From Mycolicibacterium flavescens (GTDB lineage Bacteria; Actinomycetota; Actinomycetes; Mycobacteriales; Mycobacteriaceae), in the NCBI RefSeq assembly GCF_001722335.1, contig NZ_MIHA01000006.1:236613-300612 (forward strand): DNA of 64,000 nt. The letters are read 5' to 3'. The translations under genes were made by a program, and so were the position numbers. Position 1 is the stretch's first letter. Every line of letters begins with the position of its first letter. Below are positions 41,891-49,739 of this stretch, in pieces. The notes beneath the pieces are model-generated. The model was not told the DNA's origin. It ran no database searches and saw only the letters and a program-made list of their open reading frames with translations.

Positions 41891-42621
41891 CAAACTCCTT
41901 GCGCAGCAGGGTCGGTGAACGGGGTGCGGTACACGTACCGGCTCGTCGGCACGGTGTCGACGTCGCGGTTGGCGCCGAACGCGGCGGTGCTGGCCACCAT
42001 ACGGTCCATCCGGTCGCGCAGGTCGTCGTCGTCGGCGGCGCCGAAGAACGCGTGCAGATCCGACAGGGCGGCCAGCGGAAACTGCTCCTCGACTATCGCG
42101 TCGATCCGCGGCGCGTCGGCGGTCAGCGCGTGCACCACCGCGTTCTGGGTGTAGCCGAACGTCGACTGCGTCGCCAACGCCACCGGGGTGTGGTCGACGT
42201 GCCAGCGCGCCCGCCACGTCATCTCGTCGAGATCGGCAGGCCTGCGCAGCAGCGCGACGTTGGCGAACCCCTCGCTACGCGCGCCGGGTGCCGTCGCGGG
42301 CAGGGCCAACGGGACCGACTCGGTGACCAGGTAGGCGGCCACCCGGTCGGCGTCGCGGCGCAGTCGGGCGAGCGCGGCGCTCACCTGCTCGCCGTAGCAC
42401 TGCTCGGTCCACAGGCTGACGAACCCGACGACCGGCGGGTCGAGTGTCGTCAGCGTCATCAGCGAGCCGTTCACCGCACTGTCGCGGACGTTGACCGACA
42501 GCCCCGGCAGCCCGAGCGCGAGCAGATCGGGTGCGACGTGCTCACGGATGCGTGCGCACCAGGCGTCGTCGCCCACGGCGTCGTCGCGGCCCCGGCGCAA
42601 CGTGATGATGACCTTCTCCAC
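41890..42621 (-). CDS. EthD-like protein with two barrel halves
   Basis: A 243-aa soluble protein. The N-terminal half opens MEKVIITLRRG, and the C-terminal half opens FANVALLRRPADLDEMTWRARWHVDHTPVALATQST. Both fit the EthD/dimeric alpha-beta barrel fold, whose members take part in oxidation systems without a clear own cofactor. It sits between the hydratase-like genes and the Rv1875-like gene in one operon. Substrate unknown. Confidence 0.75.
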   Translation of the reverse strand: MEKVIITLRRGRDDAVGDDAWCARIREHVAPDLLALGLPGLSVNVRDSAVNGSLMTLTTLDPPVVGFVSLWTEQCYGEQVSAALARLRRDADRVAAYLVTESVPLALPATAPGARSEGFANVALLRRPADLDEMTWRARWHVDHTPVALATQSTFGYTQNAVVHALTADAPRIDAIVEEQFPLAALSDLHAFFGAADDDDLRDRMDRMVASTAAFGANRDVDTVPTSRYVYRTPFTDPAAQGV

Positions 42622-42647
42622 GACGCGAACCTAGCCCGCGCCGCCGG

Positions 42648-43016
42648 TCAAGCTTCCAGCCGCTCGCGGACAGCGGCCAGCCGCGTGCTCAATTCGTGCT
42701 CGTCGATGATCCCGCGGGCCACCAACGAGTGCGCGAGAGACACCAATTGGCTCTCCGGATAGGGCAGTTCGGCGTAGCGGGTGGCCGACAGCGAGTCTTC
42801 CTCGTCGCGACGCTCCTTGAAGTCCGGGACACCGGCGGCGCAGGTCGCGCGGTCGAGCGCGTCGCACATGCCGTCCAGGCTCGTCTTCCACGGCGGCACC
42901 GGGTTCTGCACGCCGTACTTTGCGGCCATCCGCGACCACACCTGGTTGCGTTCGACGATCTCTCGCAGCGTTTCGACCGAGGTCTGCTCGACGCCGGGAT
43001 CCTCTGTGCCGCTCAT
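42648..43016 (-). CDS. Nitrile hydratase beta N-terminal-like / accessory subunit
   Basis: A 122-aa helical protein. WKTSLDGMCDALDRA and RYAELPYPESQLVSLAHSLVARGIIDEHELSTRLAAVRERLE match the helical N-terminal domain of nitrile hydratase beta subunits and the alpha subunit of thiocyanate hydrolase. It could be a third structural subunit or a cobalt-insertion chaperone of the P14K type. Its ATG overlaps the alpha-like gene by 4 bp. A second copy of the same domain is in the beta-like gene 43729-44562. Confidence 0.8.
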   Translation of the reverse strand: MSGTEDPGVEQTSVETLREIVERNQVWSRMAAKYGVQNPVPPWKTSLDGMCDALDRATCAAGVPDFKERRDEEDSLSATRYAELPYPESQLVSLAHSLVARGIIDEHELSTRLAAVRERLEA

Positions 43017-43729
43017 GCTTCCGAGGCCGGGTGTACGGCAGGGCGGGTGTCGACGATGGCGTTGGTCGTGACACCGGGTTTGGGCAGCGCGACGCCGATC
43101 AGGCAGTCGCGGGTGATGATCTCGACCAACTGGTCCTCGCTCCACCCGTCGGTGCCCTCGGGGCGCATCGGCATCACCATGAAGCGGTGCTTCTGGTTGG
43201 AATCCTGCACCCGGACGGTGATGTCGTCGGACAGGTAGAGGCCGAACTCGGCGAGCACCTGGCGCGGCCAGCGCACCATCCGCCGGCGGTAGTTCGGTGT
43301 GCGGTACCACTCCGGCGAGTTGCCGAGGATGGGTCGTGGGTAGCACGAGCACAGCGCGCACACGATCACGTTGTGCACCGTCGGGGTGTCCTCGAGGATC
43401 TCGAACGCGGTGAAGTCGCTCGGCGTGCCGAAACCGGTCGGCTCGAGCCAGTCGACCCCGACTTCCTTGCTGGCGGTCATCGGTTCGGACAGCGCCAGCG
43501 CCTTGAAGTCCGGATCCAGCCACGTCCGGGCCACCAGCCGGGCCGCCGGCGTCGGCCCGATCTGCTCGGCGAACTCGGTGAACAGCCGGTGCTCCTCGGC
43601 GGTGAAGATGCCCTTCTCGATACACAGTTCGCGCAGCGCGATCTCGAGCACCTCGAAGTCGGTGATCTCGTCGACCATCGGCGCGACGGTGCGGTCGTGG
43701 TCATGGGGGTGCTCGTGGTCGTGCGACAT
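43013..43729 (-). CDS. Nitrile hydratase alpha / thiocyanate hydrolase gamma-like catalytic subunit
   Basis: A 238-aa metal-binding subunit. The metal claw is VCALCSCYP (Cys124, Cys127, Ser128, Cys129), where cobalt enzymes normally have CTLCSC and iron enzymes CSLCSC. RMVRWPRQVLAEFG and the arginines after it match the family. The family hydrates nitriles to amides or splits thiocyanate to carbonyl sulfide and ammonia. The length (238) is closer to thiocyanate hydrolase gamma. The N-terminus is His/Asp-rich (SHDHEHPHDHD), possibly for metal capture. Confidence 0.85.
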   Translation of the reverse strand: MSHDHEHPHDHDRTVAPMVDEITDFEVLEIALRELCIEKGIFTAEEHRLFTEFAEQIGPTPAARLVARTWLDPDFKALALSEPMTASKEVGVDWLEPTGFGTPSDFTAFEILEDTPTVHNVIVCALCSCYPRPILGNSPEWYRTPNYRRRMVRWPRQVLAEFGLYLSDDITVRVQDSNQKHRFMVMPMRPEGTDGWSEDQLVEIITRDCLIGVALPKPGVTTNAIVDTRPAVHPASEA

Positions 43730-44562
43730 CAGGCGGCCTCCAGCCAGTGCTCGGGGATCTCGGTCTGCACGACGTCGGCCGCGGTGCCGGTATAGCCGTC
43801 CCACAACTCGGCCATGTTGAACCGGACGACGTAGAACCACTCGGCGGCCGCGGGACGATCCCAGGTCTCGTCCTCCGGCGCGGGACTCTCGTAGGCGACC
43901 GACGTGATCTCTCCCCTGGCGCCGCGCACGTATTCCGGTGTGCGGGTGTAGAAGATCACCGGCAGCTCGCGAACCGTCACCGTGTCGCCGACCTTGAACC
44001 GCGGTTCGCCGGCCTGCCCGGCGTACACCTGCGGATCACCCTTGCCGACCGCGTGCTTGTGGTGCGCGTTGCGCTTGACCGCCGATCCGTCGCCCTCACT
44101 CCTGGGTCTGGCCTCCAATTTCTTTCCGGCCAGTCCGCCGTCGTAGCGGGCCTTCACCTCGGCCATCCGCTCGCTCAGCTCGGTCAGGCCGATGTGGTGC
44201 TTTTCGACCAGCACGCGCGCCACGGCCAGCAGCCACCGGCCGTAGTACGGCAGCCCCAGGTACTCGGCGCGGCCCACGTCGACGTTGCCGATGCGGCGAC
44301 GTTCCTCGGAGAGCCAGATGCCGCGCCACGCGAGCACCTCGCAGATGACGTAGGTCATGTGCTCCCACAGCTCGTACTGCTTGTTCTCGTACTTCATCGG
44401 CGCGTCCGGTTCCCCGCCGACGTCGTGAACGGGTTTGAGGTACGCGGTGATCCGGTTGTGGTCGAGCAGGTCGGGTGTCGGGGCGTCCGGCAGCTCGGGA
44501 TAGGACGACTTCAGCCTGGCCACCAGGTCCAGTTGGGCGGCGCGCTCTGCGGCAGTGCTCAT
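43729..44562 (-). CDS. Nitrile hydratase beta-like subunit
   Basis: A 277-aa subunit in two parts. Residues about 55-160 are the helical domain (YELWEHMTYVICEVLAWRGIW, YYGRWLLAVARVLVEKHHI). Residues about 195-277 are the SH3-like barrel (PRFKVGDTVTVRELPV, TPEYVRGARGEI, FNMAELWDG). A Lys/His-rich linker joins them. In thiocyanate hydrolase these parts are separate subunits; here they are fused as in nitrile hydratase. It is first in the operon and shares one base with the alpha-like gene. Confidence 0.82.
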   Translation of the reverse strand: MSTAAERAAQLDLVARLKSSYPELPDAPTPDLLDHNRITAYLKPVHDVGGEPDAPMKYENKQYELWEHMTYVICEVLAWRGIWLSEERRRIGNVDVGRAEYLGLPYYGRWLLAVARVLVEKHHIGLTELSERMAEVKARYDGGLAGKKLEARPRSEGDGSAVKRNAHHKHAVGKGDPQVYAGQAGEPRFKVGDTVTVRELPVIFYTRTPEYVRGARGEITSVAYESPAPEDETWDRPAAAEWFYVVRFNMAELWDGYTGTAADVVQTEIPEHWLEAA

Positions 44563-44879
44563 CGGGAGTCCCTTCGTCGCCGCGGTCGATCGTCCGCTGC
44601 ACCGCCGCCGCCGCGACGGCGATCTGCGCCGTCGGCACCACCGATGCGGAGACCCAACCCCGTCGGCCGACTCTAACGCCGATACCTCGCGCCCGCAGAG
44701 GATTCGGGCCAGGTCGCCACCGGTTCCGATGCCCCACCGCGGTCACGTTGTGCCCCAGCGCAATTGACGACACCGTAGGAGCAGTGCCCAGCAAATCCGG
44801 GGACGTTGCGAACAGGCGCGTGCGCGGCCCCCAGCGTGGGGCACACCGATTCGGCGCGCGGAGGCGTCAGAATGGTGGC
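44563..44879. other. 317-bp divergent intergenic stretch
   Basis: This region separates the hydratase operon from the FUSC gene. It should hold both promoters. I find no recognised operator, RNA or coding sequence in it. Confidence 0.5.
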
Positions 44880-46868
44880 GTGAGCACCCGCAGCCGCATC
44901 GCCGACGCGCTGCGGCCCACCATGCCCGACGGTGGCGCGGTGGCGCGGAGCCTGTTCGCGGTGCTGGCCACCACCGTGCTGGTCCTGCTGTGGATCTCCG
45001 GGCCTGCCGCGCTGTGGGTGGCCGGCGCGGGCGCTGTCGCCGGTGCGATCGGACTGCAGGACAGCCCGGGCGGACGCATCGCCCGGGTCGGGATCGCTTC
45101 CGTGCAGATGGGTGCTGCGGTGTTGCTCGGCACCCTGACCGCGTCGTTCGACATCGTCTTCGTCGTGGCGGTGGCGCTCTGGTGCTTCGTCGCCGGGCTG
45201 CAGTGGGCGGTCGGCGGCAACGCGGGCCTGGTCGGTGCGGGCGCGACCGCACTGCTGGTGGTGGCACCGCCGGTGGCGCCGACGGTGGCGTCGGTGCTGC
45301 TGCCGACGCTGTTGACGATCGCCGCGGGCGGAGTCCAGGCGGCTCTGATCGCGATCTGGCCGCCGCAGCGGTGGCGTACCCAGCGAGAGGCACTCTCCGA
45401 CGCGTACCGCGCACTGGCCGACGAGGCCCGTCAGATCGGTGCCGACGCCGGGTCCGCGGCAGCGCACATCCTCGATCCGTCGCTGCGCGACGCGTTCATC
45501 GACACCCAGGCGAGTCGCCGGCCCGAGGCCTATCACGGCGGCCACCGTCCGCCCGAACGCATCCTGGCCACGCTGCGGGCGCTGCGCGAATCACCGGGCG
45601 TCAAGGACGACGACGTGACGCGGATGTCGGAGGCCGCCGCCGAGGTTCTCGACGCGATCGCCGGCCAGGACCACACCGCGCGCCGGGACACCGAGCACGG
45701 CCTGGTCCGGCTCGACGCCACCGTGACGCGGTTGAGCGGTCCCGAAGAGGCGCTTGCGCAGCGGCTTTCGCGTCAACTACGGGAAGTGGCGAAACTGCGC
45801 TTCCCCGACCTGAACCGCGCGGACCTGATCAGCCCGGTCCGCAATGCGGCGCAGGTGGTCAGGTCGCACATGACGTTGACGTCACCGGTGCTGCGGCACG
45901 CGATCCGGCTGTCGGGTGCGGTCGCGCTGGGTGTCGCCGCCGACCGGTTCGCTCCCGTGGCGCACGGGCACTGGATCGCGCTGACGGTGCTGATGGTCCT
46001 GCGGCCCGAGACGGCGCACACCTACACCCGCTGCGTCGGGCGGCTGGCGGGCATCGCCGCGGGGGTGGTGGCGGCCTCGGCGATCGCGGCCGTGGTGCAC
46101 CCGTCCGGTGCCGTTGCGGCGCTGCTGGCGACCGCCTGCGTCGCGGTGACCTACGCGGTGCACCGAACCGGCTACATCGCGGGCAGCGTCGCGTTGGCCG
46201 CGGCCACGGTGTTCCTGCTCGACATCGACGCGGCGACTTCCGGTGCGACGCTCGAGGACCGGTTGTTTTCGATCATCATCGGCGGCGGCCTGGCGGTCGT
46301 CGCGCATGTGGCGCTGCCCGATCATGCGCTGACCCGGTTGCATCAACGTGCCGGGGAACTCCTCAAATCCGAGATCGATTACGCCGCAACCGTGATCAAA
46401 GCCTATGTGCACGCGCTTGACCGCCAGTCGGATACTGTGACCAGCGCGTGGCAGCGGGCATACCGGGCTCGGGCCGGCTTCGAGGCGGCCTCGGGGGCGG
46501 CCAGGGTCAACACCCGGGCGTTGCGCCGCTGGTTGCGTTCCTACCGGACCGCGCTCAACGCGGTCACCGCCTCGTGCGCGGCGCTGGAGGACAGCCTGCC
46601 GCCGCACCCGCCCGCCGCGCTGACGCGGGAGTTCATCGCCGCGGTCGACGACTACATCGATGCGTTACGCGGCGCGCCGGCCACACCGGCAGCGCCGTGG
46701 ACGGTCGATGTGGCCGCGCTGACCGCGGCCGCGCAGCAGGTGCGCGAACGCGCCGCGGGTGTCACCGGAGACGACGGTGCCCTGCGCGTGCTGGTCGCCG
46801 AGATCGCCTCGATCACACGCAGCCTCGCCGGCATCGCCTCGATCAGCGAGCCCATTTCGGCTGAATGA
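44880..46868 (+). CDS. FUSC-family (aromatic acid exporter-like) membrane protein
   Basis: A 662-aa protein with two blocks of about five to six membrane helices (about 20-150 and 340-480) and soluble helical regions after each. The second block has the FUSC motif HGHWIALTVLMVLRPETAHTYTR. Members include YccS/AaeB-type exporters of aromatic acids and other small acids. The GTG start at 44880 precedes the first helix by about 20 residues. Its 3' end overlaps the convergent thioesterase gene by 26 bp. Confidence 0.85.
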   Translation: MSTRSRIADALRPTMPDGGAVARSLFAVLATTVLVLLWISGPAALWVAGAGAVAGAIGLQDSPGGRIARVGIASVQMGAAVLLGTLTASFDIVFVVAVALWCFVAGLQWAVGGNAGLVGAGATALLVVAPPVAPTVASVLLPTLLTIAAGGVQAALIAIWPPQRWRTQREALSDAYRALADEARQIGADAGSAAAHILDPSLRDAFIDTQASRRPEAYHGGHRPPERILATLRALRESPGVKDDDVTRMSEAAAEVLDAIAGQDHTARRDTEHGLVRLDATVTRLSGPEEALAQRLSRQLREVAKLRFPDLNRADLISPVRNAAQVVRSHMTLTSPVLRHAIRLSGAVALGVAADRFAPVAHGHWIALTVLMVLRPETAHTYTRCVGRLAGIAAGVVAASAIAAVVHPSGAVAALLATACVAVTYAVHRTGYIAGSVALAAATVFLLDIDAATSGATLEDRLFSIIIGGGLAVVAHVALPDHALTRLHQRAGELLKSEIDYAATVIKAYVHALDRQSDTVTSAWQRAYRARAGFEAASGAARVNTRALRRWLRSYRTALNAVTASCAALEDSLPPHPPAALTREFIAAVDDYIDALRGAPATPAAPWTVDVAALTAAAQQVRERAAGVTGDDGALRVLVAEIASITRSLAGIASISEPISAE

Positions 46869-47466
46869 ACACGCCCTCGGCCTCGACCGTCGGGCCATGG
46901 TCGTCGGCGAGATAGCCCGCGGCGTAGGCCTTCACGCCGTCGACCCGGGTGATTGTGGCCTCGGCGTGCAACCGGCCCAGCGGGGTGGGCCGCAGATACC
47001 GCAGGCTGATGGTGCCGGTGAAGCGCGGCGATTCGGCGTTGGCCGCGACCTCGCCGAGCAGGTGGTCGAGGACCAGGGCCGCCACGCCGCCGTGCACGTG
47101 TCCCGGCGGACCCTCGAAGGCGGCGCCGAGTTCGAAGTCGGTGTAGACGCGACCGTCCGGATCGCGCTTGACGATCACCGGCGGGGCGATCGGGTTGCGG
47201 ATCCCGATCACCGGGTTGCCCCACGCCATCCGGTCGCCGCCGCTGGTGAGTTGCACGCCGAACGGGCCGTCGGCCTGGCGGGACCGCAGACGCGCGGTGG
47301 CAGCGTCGATCTGCGCTCTGGCGTCGGCCACGGTGTCCGCGTCGACCTCGGTACGGATCGTCGCGTCGATCAATTCCCGCACCGAGTCGGCCAGCGGGCC
47401 GTAGACCGCGCGCAACCGCTCGACCTCGGCCGACGGGACATCGCCGATCTCGGTGAACTCGACCAC
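46843..47466 (-). CDS. PaaI-type hotdog thioesterase
   Basis: A 207-aa hotdog-fold protein. The C-terminal half carries the acyl-CoA thioesterase pattern: FEGPPGHVHGGVAALVLDHLLGEVA with the HGG loop and Asp, then RYLRPTPLGRLHAEATI. About 70 N-terminal residues are extra. It probably hydrolyses a medium or ring-derived acyl-CoA. The GTG at 47466 lies 7 nt after TTCTAG, and a perfect KstR consensus overlaps this -10, so a sterol-degradation role is likely. Confidence 0.83.
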   Translation of the reverse strand: MVEFTEIGDVPSAEVERLRAVYGPLADSVRELIDATIRTEVDADTVADARAQIDAATARLRSRQADGPFGVQLTSGGDRMAWGNPVIGIRNPIAPPVIVKRDPDGRVYTDFELGAAFEGPPGHVHGGVAALVLDHLLGEVAANAESPRFTGTISLRYLRPTPLGRLHAEATITRVDGVKAYAAGYLADDHGPTVEAEGVFIQPKWAR

Positions 47467-47473
47467 GAATGCA

Positions 47474-47502
47474 CTAGAACACGTTGCAGCCGGAATTGTC
47501 GA
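47474..47502 (-). promoter_or_regulatory. Promoter of the thioesterase gene
   Basis: On the minus strand TCGACA (47497-47502), a 17-nt spacer and TTCTAG (47474-47479) lie 7 nt before the GTG start, implying a leaderless transcript. Confidence 0.6.
47475..47488. promoter_or_regulatory. KstR-type operator over the thioesterase -10
   Basis: TAGAACACGTTGCA matches TnnAACnnGTTnnA at all fixed positions and overlaps the -10 element, an arrangement suited to repression. Confidence 0.75.
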
Positions 47503-47507
47503 ACCGG

Positions 47508-48071
47508 TCAGCTCGGCGCGGGCCCGACCAGCAGTTGGCGGATCACCGGACGCGCCCACGCGATCAGCTCGTCGTGGCTGAGGTCGGCGACCGCCGGGTT
47601 GGCCAGTACGTAGCGGGTGGTGGCCAGACCGATCACGAAGGCCCCCATCAAGCCGGCCCGCTGCGCCGGGTGATCGGGTGTCACCTTGGTCAGCGCGGGG
47701 GCGACCTGCGTGGCGAAGACCTGACGCATGGTTTCGGCGGCGGTGCTGCTGGTCATCGCGGCCCGCAACAGCGCGACGAACGTCGTGTCGTGCTCCCAGA
47801 CCGCGAAGAACCGCGGCAGCAGCGCGTCGGCGACGTCGTCGGGTGACACCTCGGTCAGATCGGGAAGGTCGAGCGTGAACTGCGCGGCCGCGGCGAACAA
47901 CTCCTGCTTGCTGCCGAAGTAGCGGATCACCAGCGCCGGGTCGATTCCGACGTCCGCGGCGACCGCCCGCAGCGTGGTGCGTTCGAACCCGTCGGCGCCG
48001 AACCGCCGGCGCGCGGCGGCCAGGATGTCGGCGCGGGTCGCCCGGGCGTCACGTGCACGTGCAGAGGCCAT
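47508..48071 (-). CDS. TetR-family repressor
   Basis: A 187-aa TetR regulator. The helix-turn-helix (about residues 10-55) reads TRADILAAARRRFGADGFERTTLRAVAADVGIDPALVIRYFGSK. The C-terminal helices form the ligand and dimer domain. The ATG at 48071 follows TATCAT (48078-48083) by 6 nt, so the transcript is probably leaderless. It is divergent from a flavin monooxygenase, and two similar palindromes in between are its likely operators. The inducer is unknown, probably the monooxygenase substrate. Confidence 0.88.
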   Translation of the reverse strand: MASARARDARATRADILAAARRRFGADGFERTTLRAVAADVGIDPALVIRYFGSKQELFAAAAQFTLDLPDLTEVSPDDVADALLPRFFAVWEHDTTFVALLRAAMTSSTAAETMRQVFATQVAPALTKVTPDHPAQRAGLMGAFVIGLATTRYVLANPAVADLSHDELIAWARPVIRQLLVGPAPS

Positions 48072-48082
48072 CGCACGATGAT

Positions 48083-48102
48083 AAGTCATCAAGCGTTGAC
48101 AT
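48083..48102. promoter_or_regulatory. TetR operator candidate O1
   Basis: AAGTCATCAAGCGTTGACAT is an imperfect palindrome similar to O2. It covers the -35 of the monooxygenase promoter and reaches the -10 of the tetR promoter. Confidence 0.6.
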
Positions 48103-48124
48103 GGCCGCAGCGTCGCCCTAGCGT
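48096..48124 (+). promoter_or_regulatory. Promoter of the flavin monooxygenase gene
   Basis: TTGACA (48096-48101), a 17-nt spacer and TAGCGT (48119-48124). Both predicted TetR operators flank or overlap it. Confidence 0.65.
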
Positions 48125-48125
48125 C

Positions 48126-48145
48126 AAGTCATCACTTGTTGACTT
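48126..48145. promoter_or_regulatory. TetR operator candidate O2
   Basis: AAGTCATCACTTGTTGACTT has perfect outer arms AAGTCA/TGACTT. It covers the expected transcription start of the monooxygenase gene, 43 bp centre to centre from O1. Confidence 0.65.
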
Positions 48146-48155
48146 AGGGGGCATC

Positions 48156-49637
48156 ATGACGGAAATACCCGAGGTTCTGGTGGTGGGCGCCGGGCCGACC
48201 GGCCTCACCGCGGCCATGGAGTTGTCTCGACTCGGGGTGTCCGTGCGCATCGTCGACCGCGCGGCACAGCCGTCGCAGACCTCCCGCGCCCTGGGCGTCC
48301 AGGCCCGCACGCTGGAGCTGCTACGGGTGCGCGGTGTCGGCGAGGACATGCTGCGCCTGGGCAACCGCGCCACCGCCACCGCGCTCTACGCCCGCGGCCG
48401 CAGGATCGCCGGCCTCGATTTCGCCCGGATGACAAGCGATCACAACTTCATCCTGTTGCTCGCACAGTCGGAGACCGAACGACTGCTCACCGAGCAACTC
48501 GGCAGGCAGGGCGTCAAGGTGGACCGCGGCGTCGAGGTGATCGGTCTCGAACAGCGCCCGGCTGACGTGCAGGTCCGGCTGTGCACCGGCGACGGCGCGC
48601 AGGAGACCGTCACCGCGGGCTACGTGATCGCCGCCGACGGTGCCCACAGCCCGATCCGCACCACGCTGGGGCTGCCGTTCGAGGGCAGATCGCTGCCGCA
48701 CCACTACGTGCTCGGCGATCTGCACCTGGCCGGCGAGGTCCCCGAGGACCAGTTGTCGATCTTCCTGGCGCCCAACGGGTTCCTTGCGGTGTTCCCGATG
48801 GGCGAGGGCAGATTCCGGTTCATGGCCACCGACCCCGACGGGCTGACCGGCGAGTCGCCGGAGCCGGATCTGGCGGCGATCCAGGCCCTGTACGACCGCG
48901 TCTCGCCCGTGCCCGCCGAACTCCACGACCTGAACTGGAGTTCGCGGTTCCGGATCCACAGCCGGCACATGACTTCCCTACGTCACGGGCGGGTGTTCTT
49001 CGGCGGCGACGCGGCACACGTGCACAGCCCGGCCGGCGGCCAGGGTATGAACGCGGGCATTCAGGACATGATCAACCTGGCCTGGAAACTGGCGATGGTG
49101 CTCGACGGACGGGCCCGCGAACCGTTGCTCGACACCTACGGGTCCGACCGGTTGCCGGTGATCGCGCAGCTGGTTTCCATGACCGAGCGCGCCACCGCGA
49201 TCTTCAACTCGACCTCTCCCCTGCTGCACGCAACGGTGACCCGGCTGGCCCCGCTACTGCTGGCCCGCCCGGCGGTGCAGGACAAGGCGGTACCGCGGCT
49301 CGGGCAGATCGCGGCGAGTTACCGCGGCGCACCGCTGGCGGCCGGCGGCGGACGCGCCGGCGCATTGCGCGCCGGGGACCGTGTGCCCGACGTCGAGGTC
49401 GGCACCGCGGCCGGCGATCGTCACCGGCTCTACGATCTGCTCGACCTGACCCGGCTCACCCTGGTCACCTCGACCGACGATGCGCCCGCGGGGTACGGCG
49501 ATCTGATTGCGGTGCGCCAGGTTTCGGACGGTGTCGACGGCTGGTGGCTGATCCGCCCGGACGGCTACCTGGCCGCCGCCGGGCCGAAGGGCGACCAGCG
49601 GGTGATGACCCGCTGGCTCTCCCGCTGGTTCAGCTGA
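48156..49637 (+). CDS. FAD-dependent aromatic monooxygenase (class A)
   Basis: A 493-aa flavoprotein hydroxylase. The FAD-binding motif VVGAGPTGLTAAMELSRLG is at the N-terminus, the middle has VIAADGAHSPIRTTLGL, and GDAAHVHSPAGGQGMNAGIQD binds the FAD ribityl chain. A thioredoxin-like C-terminal domain follows (about 395-493). The family includes phenol, rifampicin and polyketide hydroxylases. RBS AGGGGG precedes the ATG. It is controlled, by position, by the divergent TetR gene; a xenobiotic or aromatic substrate is likely. Confidence 0.88.
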   Translation: MTEIPEVLVVGAGPTGLTAAMELSRLGVSVRIVDRAAQPSQTSRALGVQARTLELLRVRGVGEDMLRLGNRATATALYARGRRIAGLDFARMTSDHNFILLLAQSETERLLTEQLGRQGVKVDRGVEVIGLEQRPADVQVRLCTGDGAQETVTAGYVIAADGAHSPIRTTLGLPFEGRSLPHHYVLGDLHLAGEVPEDQLSIFLAPNGFLAVFPMGEGRFRFMATDPDGLTGESPEPDLAAIQALYDRVSPVPAELHDLNWSSRFRIHSRHMTSLRHGRVFFGGDAAHVHSPAGGQGMNAGIQDMINLAWKLAMVLDGRAREPLLDTYGSDRLPVIAQLVSMTERATAIFNSTSPLLHATVTRLAPLLLARPAVQDKAVPRLGQIAASYRGAPLAAGGGRAGALRAGDRVPDVEVGTAAGDRHRLYDLLDLTRLTLVTSTDDAPAGYGDLIAVRQVSDGVDGWWLIRPDGYLAAAGPKGDQRVMTRWLSRWFS

Positions 49638-49739
49638 CACGCCGCGGTGTTTCCGCTGGCAGAGCGTGGCACAGATTGATCCCGTCTCGCGCGTTCGGAA
49701 TGGGCGCGACGACTGTTCGGGTGACTTATCGTGCTCCGC

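Noticed and set aside
43013..43729. Plain iron-type nitrile hydratase
   Set aside because: The claw is CALCSC, not CSLCSC, and the subunit length and third small subunit fit thiocyanate hydrolase-like enzymes as well, so the specific label was not assigned.
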